DNA from: an uncultured Oceanobacillus sp.
GTDB taxonomy: Bacteria > Bacillota > Bacilli > Bacillales > Amphibacillaceae
Length of the DNA stretch: 11,873 nucleotides
Reading direction: 5' to 3'
NCBI GenBank assembly: GCA_938004015.1
Contig: CALKWU010000200.1
Location: 1-11,873 of the forward strand
Shown here: positions 7,718 through 11,873 of the stretch, piece by piece
Layout of the letters: each line of letters starts with the position of its first letter
Numbering within the stretch: position 1 is the stretch's first letter
The notes under the pieces: model-generated
The model's input: the letters and a program-made list of their open reading frames with translations, nothing else
What the model was told of the DNA's origin: nothing
The model's database searches: none
Position numbers and translations under genes: made by a program

Positions 7718-9067
7718 CTAGAGGGTTTTTATCGTTTCGATCAAATCATCGATTTCTTGACTGAAAGCATTGTCTTCTGCAATCATTTTGGAAATTTTGT
7801 CATGGGCATGGATGACCGTCGTATGATCCCGACCTCCGAATTCATCACCGATTTTCGGAAGGGAAAGATCCGTCAATTCCCTCGATAAATACATGGCAAT
7901 TTGTCGTGGGAATGCAATGTTTTTCGTCCGTTTTTTCGCTGCAAAATCTTCCATACGAATATTATATTTTTTCGAAACGACTTCTTGGATCACTTGAACG
8001 GTGATTTCTCTCGGTTTATTGCTTGGAATGATATCTTTCAATGCTTCTGCGGCAAGCGCTGCATCGATATCTGCATTAACGAGAGAAGAATACGCAATGA
8101 CGCGGATCAACGCACCTTCCAATTCCCTGATATTCGTATTGATTTGATTGGCGATGTACAACATGACTTCGTTAGGTATATCCAAGCCTTCCGCTTTTGC
8201 TTTTTTATTCAAAATAGCAATTCTCGTTTCCAAATCAGGTGGTGTGATGTCCGTGATCAATCCCCATTCGAATCTGGAACGGAGTCTGTCTTCCAAAGTA
8301 GGTATCTCTTTTGGCGGACGGTCGCTGGAAATGACGATTTGCTTCCTTTCTTCATGCAACGTGTTGAATGTATGGAAAAATTCCTCTTGTGTCGATTCTT
8401 TTCCTGCGATGAATTGAATATCATCAATTAATAGGATATCGATATTGCGGTATTTATTGCGGAAAGCATTTGATTTGTTTTCCATGATGGCGTTGATGAA
8501 TTCATTCGTGAATTTTTCCGATGTGACATAAGCGACTTTTGCATCCGGATTATGTTCTCTTACGTAATGGCCGATCGCATGCATGAGATGGGTCTTTCCG
8601 AGCCCGACTCCTCCGTAGATGAAGAGGGGATTATACGCTTTAGCAGGAGCTTCAGCGACAGCGAGTGATGCTGCATGGGCGAAGCGGTTTCCCGCACCGA
8701 TGACAAAGGTGTCGAACGTATATTTTTCATTCAACATCGTATTCGGAAAATCGTGATCGTTCGTTTGTGGTTTTTTATCTTTTTTAACTTCCTGAGTCGA
8801 TTCCTTTTCTTCAGAAGATGGGTGAGGAACGATGAATTTAGTATGTAGCTTGGCACCGGTCACTTCTTCCAATACTTCGTTGATGACGTTCGTATATTGG
8901 TTTTCCAACCAATCTCTGGAGAATTCATTCGGTGCGGTCACAATAAGCGTGTTTGAGTTTAATTCCACTGCTTCTGTGTTGCTGAGCCAAGTGTCGAAAC
9001 TCGGTTTACTCACTCTTTCTTCTATTTTATTCAGTACATTCTGCCAAAGATCCCGAATATTTTCCAA
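7718..9067 (-). CDS. dnaA: Chromosomal replication initiator protein DnaA
   Basis: DnaA is the AAA+ initiator that binds DnaA boxes at oriC, melts the origin and helps load the helicase; it also regulates its own gene. The 449-residue protein (B. subtilis 446) starts at a TTG: this position gives the family N-terminus (M/L)ENIRDLWQ and lies behind an AAGGAG ribosome binding site at 9078-9083. Domain I is about 1-80 and the variable linker about 81-112. The AAA+ domain has Walker A GGVGLGKT (152-159), Walker B LLIDD (212-216) and sensor I VISSDRPP (245-252). Domain IV carries the DNA-binding signature GRDHTTVIHA (412-421). Ile191 and Ile194 correspond to B. subtilis Ile190/Ile193 of the initiator-specific motif, fitting the DnaA-trios seen downstream. 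A 64-codon in-frame extension upstream is not considered part of the protein. Confidence 0.97.
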   Translation of the reverse strand: MENIRDLWQNVLNKIEERVSKPSFDTWLSNTEAVELNSNTLIVTAPNEFSRDWLENQYTNVINEVLEEVTGAKLHTKFIVPHPSSEEKESTQEVKKDKKPQTNDHDFPNTMLNEKYTFDTFVIGAGNRFAHAASLAVAEAPAKAYNPLFIYGGVGLGKTHLMHAIGHYVREHNPDAKVAYVTSEKFTNEFINAIMENKSNAFRNKYRNIDILLIDDIQFIAGKESTQEEFFHTFNTLHEERKQIVISSDRPPKEIPTLEDRLRSRFEWGLITDITPPDLETRIAILNKKAKAEGLDIPNEVMLYIANQINTNIRELEGALIRVIAYSSLVNADIDAALAAEALKDIIPSNKPREITVQVIQEVVSKKYNIRMEDFAAKKRTKNIAFPRQIAMYLSRELTDLSLPKIGDEFGGRDHTTVIHAHDKISKMIAEDNAFSQEIDDLIETIKTL

Positions 9068-9077
9068 TCCAAAATCA

Positions 9078-9143
9078 CTCCTTCCTGAAATATTTTGATG
9101 AGGTAGGAAAGCGCCGTAGTTTAAACGATGTTTGGAAGCGCTT
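9078..9143 (-). promoter_or_regulatory. dnaA ribosome binding site with possible competing hairpins
   Basis: The dnaA Shine-Dalgarno (AAGGAG, minus strand 9083-9078) can be paired in a hairpin. The arm CTTTCCT (9111-9105) pairs with AGGAAGG (9086-9080) through seven pairs including one G-U, with an 18-nt loop. An alternative upstream hairpin pairs AAGCGC (9143-9138) with GCGCTT (9114-9109) and shares bases with the first, so the two exclude each other. This is seen only as base complementarity; no known riboswitch or protein leader is recognised. Confidence 0.35.
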
Positions 9144-9164
9144 GTTTCATTATTCACCAGACAG

Positions 9165-9203
9165 AAAAAAGCCTCAATCAACATCAGAAAGATGAAAAAG
9201 GCT
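9165..9203 (-). promoter_or_regulatory. Terminator-like element in dnaA leader
   Basis: In the minus-strand RNA, AGCCT (9203-9199) can pair with AGGCT (9174-9170), and a nested CATC/GATG pairing lies in the loop. A run of U residues follows at once (9170-9165). It lies about 100 nt before the dnaA start and downstream of the candidate dnaA promoter. The stem is short and the loop long, so it may be a weak attenuator or chance. Confidence 0.3.
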
Positions 9204-9390
9204 ATAAATATCATCATAGGTTGTGGATAGATGAATATATAGTCTATTAATCTTAACATGATTTATCTACGCTATCCACATTTCTGTGAATAAAAGAATC
9301 AAGAAGTTGTGAATGACTATCCACAACATTACCCACAACCTGTGGATTCTTTTCGGTTCAAGGCTTCTTATCCACAAGTGAAACAATTTT

Positions 9391-9419
9391 ATAATATCAG
9401 ATAAACCCATTCATTGCAA
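9391..9419 (-). promoter_or_regulatory. dnaA: Candidate dnaA promoter
   Basis: On the minus strand, -35 TTGCAA (9414-9419, 4/6) and -10 TATTAT (9391-9396, 5/6) are 17 bp apart. Transcription would start near 9383, giving a leader of roughly 315 nt. Two perfect DnaA boxes flank the promoter: 9433-9441 upstream of the -35 and 9368-9376 just downstream of the start. This is a natural arrangement for repression by DnaA itself, as known for dnaA in B. subtilis and E. coli. Confidence 0.6.
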
Positions 9420-9497
9420 TGGGATTTTCCAGTTATCCACATTATCGTCATATTGTTTATAAAAATATATTCACAACGGTTGATATTGTGAATGAGT

Positions 9498-9514
9498 TGT
9501 CGATAATTGTCGAA
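9498..9514 (+). promoter_or_regulatory. Tandem Spo0A-like boxes overlapping a DnaA box
   Basis: TGTCGAT (9498-9504) and TGTCGAA (9508-9514) are direct repeats one helical turn (10 bp) apart. TGTCGAA is the core of the Spo0A binding site (0A box), and this tandem spacing is the one seen at strong Spo0A targets such as the B. subtilis abrB promoter. The first copy overlaps a one-mismatch DnaA box (9498-9506). Spo0A binding to oriC is known in B. subtilis. Assignment here is inferred from the motif alone; spo0A itself is not in the window. Confidence 0.45.
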
Positions 9515-9658
9515 TATATTTAGTTTGCATCAACTTTCGTGTGAATAAGACGTTGATAACGTTAAATCGTTCAAAAGTTATATAATTGAAGAGGGTGGCC
9601 ATAATGGTGGATGGTGGATATGATGAAGCTTTTGACTTTAATCAAAAAAAGTTGCAAG

Positions 9659-9688
9659 TTGACATATGCGGTGTTTTTTTCGTATAAT
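9659..9688 (+). promoter_or_regulatory. rpmH: rpmH promoter
   Basis: A perfect -35 TTGACA (9659-9664) and a perfect -10 TATAAT (9683-9688) are separated by 18 bp, with an A-rich stretch just upstream that could act as an UP-like element. Transcription would start near 9695 and give a leader of about 60 nt before rpmH. This is the strongest vegetative promoter seen in the window, as expected for a ribosomal protein gene. Confidence 0.88.
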
Positions 9689-9755
9689 TATTAGGACTGT
9701 CTGTGTATGTATTTAAAATGTATTGCGGATAGATTTTACAGGAGGTGTAAAGACG

Positions 9756-9890
9756 ATGAAAAGAACATATCAGCCAAGTAACCGTAAAAGAAAAAGTACA
9801 CACGGCTTCCGTGCGCGTATGGCGACAAAGAATGGCCGTAAAGTATTGGCACGCCGTCGTCGCAAAGGAAGAAAAGTTTTATCAGCGTAA
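9756..9890 (+). CDS. rpmH: 50S ribosomal protein L34 (bL34)
   Basis: This 44-residue, very basic protein is bL34 of the large ribosomal subunit. The N-terminus MKRTYQPSNRKRKSTHGF and the motif RMATKNGRKVLARRR are the family signature, and 44 residues is the standard length. The ATG follows a strong GGAGGTG ribosome binding site (9741-9747). The gene is the first rightward gene from the origin, diverging from dnaA, and precedes rnpA as in most bacteria. A terminator at 9891-9914 separates it partly from rnpA, which fits much higher expression of rpmH than rnpA. Confidence 0.97.
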   Translation: MKRTYQPSNRKRKSTHGFRARMATKNGRKVLARRRRKGRKVLSA

Positions 9891-9914
9891 GCCACTGGAT
9901 CTCAGTGGTTTTTT
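9891..9914 (+). terminator. Intrinsic terminator after rpmH
   Basis: The hairpin CCACTG (9892-9897) / CAGTGG (9903-9908) has a 5-nt loop GATCT and is followed by T6 (9909-9914). One more G-U pair (9891/9909) can extend the stem. It starts right at the rpmH stop codon. Because rnpA follows in the same direction with no clear promoter of its own, this probably acts as a partial terminator that lowers rnpA transcription relative to rpmH. Confidence 0.85.
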
Positions 9915-9990
9915 CTATTTTATCAGTCGCTGATTCGACGACTTTTCTTTCCGTACGGCAAGTTGTAAACTAATCGATTAGGTGAAAGCA

Positions 9991-10338
9991 ATGAAAAAAG
10001 CGTATCGTATAAAAAAAAATGAGGAATTTCAATACATATTCAAGCGTGGAAAGTCTTTTGCGAACCGGCAACTTGTCATTTACTATATAAAAAAGCCGGG
10101 CCAGAAACATTTCCGTATCGGTTTGTCTGTCGGGAAAAAGATTGGGAATGCAGTCACGAGGAATCGGATCAAACGCTATCTTCGTGAAGCTTTCCATGCT
10201 TTCAAAGATGAGATCAATCCCGAGTTGGATATTATTGTCATTGCAAGACAACCGACGAAAAATATGGGTTTTTTTGAGATAAAAAAAAGTTTGAACCATT
10301 TATTATATAAGGAACGTCTATTCAAAACGAAAAATTGA
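9991..10338 (+). CDS. rnpA: Ribonuclease P protein component
   Basis: RnpA is the small basic protein that binds the RnpB RNA and helps RNase P mature the 5' ends of tRNAs. The protein has 115 residues from the ATG at 9991. The N-terminus KKAYRIKKNEEFQYIFKRG and the RNR segment KKIGNAVTRNRIKRYLREAF (49-68) are the family's RNA-contact motifs. IIVIARQPT and KKSLNHLL near the C-terminus also fit. I chose the ATG because AGGTGA (9980-9985) sits 5 nt upstream as its ribosome binding site; a GTG at 9982 lies inside that site and would add only three residues. It is 100 bp after rpmH and 77 bp before yidC. Confidence 0.97.
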   Translation: MKKAYRIKKNEEFQYIFKRGKSFANRQLVIYYIKKPGQKHFRIGLSVGKKIGNAVTRNRIKRYLREAFHAFKDEINPELDIIVIARQPTKNMGFFEIKKSLNHLLYKERLFKTKN

Positions 10339-10415
10339 GTTAAATATAGAATCTTATCGGCAATTGATATAGAATAACAATTAGAGTTTCAGGTTGATTT
10401 TGAGGAGGAAAAATT

Positions 10416-11189
10416 TTGCGTAATAAATTTGTGCTGCTTTTCGCACTAATCGGTTTAACTCTGTTACTTGCTGGTTGTACAGAAATCAACGAACCGATTA
10501 CACCGGAAAGTGAAGGAATATGGAACACCGTTTTTGTTTACCCGCTTTCTTGGGTGATCACGAAAATAGCAGAGATTTTCAATAATAGTTATGGTTTATC
10601 GATTGTGATCGTTACGATCATCATCCGTCTGTTGATTTTACCTTTAAGTGTCAAACAGATCAAAAGCAGTAAGGCGATGCAAGAAATTCAACCGCAACTT
10701 CAAGAGTTGCAGAAAAAATACAGTTCAAAAGATGCGAATACCCAACAAAAATTGCAACAGGAAACGATGGAACTATTCCAACGTCATGGTGTGAATCCGC
10801 TGGCTGGGTGTTTACCGATCTTCATCCAAATGCCGATTCTCATTGCGATGTACCATGCGATCGTGCGGACGGAAGAGGTCAGACAATATAATTTCCTTTG
10901 GTTTGAGCTCGGTTCACCAGACTATGTTTTACCGTTTTTAGTTGCTTTCTTTACGTTCTTGCAACAAAAGATCATGATGTCTTACAACAAATCACCGAAT
11001 CCGCAAGTGCAGATGCAAATGAATATGATGCTTTACATGATGCCGCTCATGATAGGGGTTATGGCATTTTTCTTCCCGGCAGCTTTGGCGTTGTACTGGG
11101 TGACCGGTAACATCTTTATGGTTTTACAAACCTTGTTTATCAATAAACCGATGATGACGAATACCAATACTGGGGGAGACAAAAAGTGA
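10416..11189 (+). CDS. yidC: Membrane protein insertase YidC / SpoIIIJ-type lipoprotein
   Basis: YidC (SpoIIIJ in B. subtilis) inserts and folds membrane proteins, alone or with the Sec translocon. In B. subtilis the SpoIIIJ paralogue is also needed for forespore sigma-G activity. The protein has 257 residues and a type II signal peptide with lipobox LLAGC; Cys21 would be lipidated. The core contains five expected membrane segments, starting at about 61-80 with the conserved hydrophilic-groove Arg71 (IIIRLLILPL). A basic cytoplasmic helical hairpin spans about 81-125, and further segments lie at about 131-150, 169-187, 207-222 and 222-242. Residues 198-216 are unusually rich in Met. The start is TTG at 10416 behind GAGGAGG (10402-10408, 7-nt gap). 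The stop overlaps the jag start by 4 bp (GTGA). Any second YidC paralogue would be elsewhere. Confidence 0.96.
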   Translation: MRNKFVLLFALIGLTLLLAGCTEINEPITPESEGIWNTVFVYPLSWVITKIAEIFNNSYGLSIVIVTIIIRLLILPLSVKQIKSSKAMQEIQPQLQELQKKYSSKDANTQQKLQQETMELFQRHGVNPLAGCLPIFIQMPILIAMYHAIVRTEEVRQYNFLWFELGSPDYVLPFLVAFFTFLQQKIMMSYNKSPNPQVQMQMNMMLYMMPLMIGVMAFFFPAALALYWVTGNIFMVLQTLFINKPMMTNTNTGGDKK

Positions 11190-11800
11190 GAGAAGTGACT
11201 GCTAGCGGTTCAACAGTTGAAGAAGCTGTACAATCGGCTTTACAGCAGTTAAATACGACTGAGGACCGGGTTGAAGTGGAAGTGATCGATGAAGGGAAAA
11301 AAGGGATTCTCGGCATAATCGGTGCAAAACGTGCCATCGTGACCGTACGCTTGAAGAAAGATCCGATAGAAGAAACGGAAAAATATTTGAAAAGTGTCAC
11401 GACACTCATGAACGTTGATGTCGATATTCAAACGACTGTGGAAGACAACCATGTGACCTTTGAAATGGATGGGGAAAATATCGCAATCATCATCGGAAAA
11501 CGCGGACAAACATTGAATGCGTTGCAATATTTGGCCCATTTGGTCATCAATAAACAGAAAGAGACGTATTATACGGTAACTGTCGATGCGGAAGGTTATC
11601 GGGAAAGAAGAAAAGAAACGCTCGAATCATTGGCTTTGAAAATGGCGGATAAAGCAAAACGTCTCAACAGAAAAGTCGCCCTCGAACCGATGCCTGCTTA
11701 CGAGCGTAAAATCATCCATAGTAAATTGCAGGACGTTGAAGGTGTCACAACTTATTCTGATGGACAAGAACCCCATCGGCATATCATCATCAAACCGTAA
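11186..11800 (+). CDS. jag: RNA-binding protein Jag / KhpB (Jag-N, KH, R3H)
   Basis: Jag (KhpB, SpoIIIJ-associated protein) is a cytoplasmic RNA-binding protein, which in several Firmicutes partners with KhpA and affects cell elongation and division. The protein has 204 residues. The Jag-N domain occupies about 1-52 with the glycine-rich GKKGILGIIGAKRA (37-50). The KH domain (about 75-135) has an intact GKRG loop (104-107) for RNA contact. The R3H domain (about 140-204) carries the RxxxH signature Arg174/His178 in ERKIIH. The start is GTG at 11186, sharing four bases with the yidC stop, so translation is probably coupled. A ribosome-binding-like GGGGGAG lies a few bases upstream in yidC. A strong terminator follows. 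Length and domain set match B. subtilis Jag (208 aa). Confidence 0.96.
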   Translation: MREVTASGSTVEEAVQSALQQLNTTEDRVEVEVIDEGKKGILGIIGAKRAIVTVRLKKDPIEETEKYLKSVTTLMNVDVDIQTTVEDNHVTFEMDGENIAIIIGKRGQTLNALQYLAHLVINKQKETYYTVTVDAEGYRERRKETLESLALKMADKAKRLNRKVALEPMPAYERKIIHSKLQDVEGVTTYSDGQEPHRHIIIKP

Positions 11801-11825
11801 TATCCAACTTCATAGCTGGAAATTC

Positions 11826-11863
11826 ATCCGGACAAATTTTGTTTAGAATTTGTCCGGATTTTT
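11826..11863 (+). terminator. Intrinsic terminator after jag
   Basis: A perfect 13-bp stem (11826-11838 with 11847-11859) has an 8-nt loop and is followed by a T run (11859-11863). It begins 25 bp after the jag stop and should end the rnpA-yidC-jag transcript. The arms contain TCCGGACAAATT and its complement. Confidence 0.93.
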
Positions 11864-11873
11864 CTATGGAAAC

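Larger units (their letters stand above)
9222..9548. other. oriC upstream DnaA box cluster
   Basis: Candidate DnaA boxes fill the gap between dnaA and rpmH. Perfect TTATCCACA copies on the plus strand are at 9368-9376 and 9433-9441. One-mismatch copies on the plus strand are at 9272-9280 and 9317-9325 (both CTATCCACA) and 9329-9337 (TTACCCACA). One-mismatch copies on the minus strand are at 9222-9230 (CTATCCACA), 9285-9293 and 9540-9548 (both TTATTCACA) and 9498-9506 (TTATCGACA). Weaker two-mismatch copies lie at 9308-9316, 9341-9349, 9467-9475 and 9487-9495. This matches the upstream half of the bipartite Bacillus origin. The cluster also surrounds the dnaA promoter, so it probably serves autoregulation as well. 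Confidence 0.88.

Noticed and set aside
8992..8998. TGTCGAA (0A-box core) inside dnaA; another lies near 8710.
   Set aside because: Both fall on conserved Phe-Asp-Thr codons of the AAA+ initiator, so coding constraint explains them.
9068..9259. In-frame 64-codon N-terminal extension of dnaA with a hydrophobic stretch, from an ATG at 9259.
   Set aside because: The family N-terminus (ENIRDLWQ) begins at the TTG at 9067 behind a good ribosome binding site. The extension covers origin sequence with a DnaA-box-like site and has no ribosome binding site of its own that I can see.
9553..9586. Promoter candidate TTGATA ... TATAAT upstream of the rpmH promoter.
   Set aside because: The 22-bp spacer is too long for a sigma-A promoter, and no alternative -35 fits.
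9934..9940. CGTCGAA on the minus strand between rpmH and rnpA, as a third 0A-like box.
   Set aside because: It has one mismatch, is isolated and has no tandem partner; chance is likely.
9982..9990. GTG start giving three extra residues on RnpA.
   Set aside because: The GTG is part of the AGGTGA Shine-Dalgarno of the ATG at 9991, which has proper spacing and gives the normal N-terminus.
1..11873. Search for CRISPR repeats, IS elements, tRNA/rRNA genes, parS sites or a novel gene cassette.
   Set aside because: Nothing of this kind was seen by eye. All coding space is taken by conserved origin-region genes in the standard Bacillus order.

Overview
This is the chromosomal replication origin region of a low-GC Gram-positive bacterium, most likely a member of the Bacillaceae. 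The gene order jag-yidC-rnpA-rpmH / dnaA-dnaN-yaaA-recF-remB-gyrB-gyrA matches Bacillus subtilis, here in inverted orientation. RemB, the YaaA-type S4 protein, a lipoprotein-type YidC/SpoIIIJ and a B. subtilis-like DnaA all point to Bacilli. I cannot fix the genus from the sequence alone. No transposon, prophage, CRISPR array, rRNA or tRNA is visible, and no reading frame looks broken.

Layout. Positions 21-9067 are read leftward (- strand): gyrA (21-2492), gyrB (2583-4502), remB (4527-4808), recF (4824-5945), yaaA (5950-6168), dnaN (6399-7535) and dnaA (7718-9067, TTG start). Positions 9756-11800 are read rightward (+ strand): rpmH (9756-9890, 44 aa), rnpA (9991-10338), yidC (10416-11189, TTG start) and jag (11186-11800, GTG start, overlapping yidC by 4 bp). 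All genes point away from the origin, so transcription runs with replication.

The origin is bipartite. An upstream cluster of DnaA boxes lies in the 688-bp dnaA-rpmH gap (about 9222-9548). A downstream unwinding module lies in the 182-bp dnaA-dnaN gap. It has a perfect DnaA box (7618-7626), a degenerate abutting box, five DnaA-trio triplets (7588-7602) and an AT-rich tract (7558-7587). This is the 'basal unwinding system' architecture described in B. subtilis. Good promoters can be read for rpmH (consensus -35 and -10) and dnaA (flanked by two perfect DnaA boxes). Intrinsic terminators follow dnaN, rpmH and jag.

The genes work together as follows: DnaA opens the origin, DnaN clamps the polymerase, RecF acts in gap repair and fork maintenance, and gyrase removes positive supercoils. 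RpmH, RnpA, YidC and Jag serve translation, tRNA processing, membrane insertion and RNA binding. The gene content is textbook core genome, and I found no new multi-gene system. The points worth a second look are regulatory: two DnaA boxes forming the arms of the dnaN terminator, a tandem Spo0A-like box overlapping a DnaA box in oriC, competing hairpins over the dnaA ribosome binding site, and Ala83 in the GyrA quinolone-resistance region.
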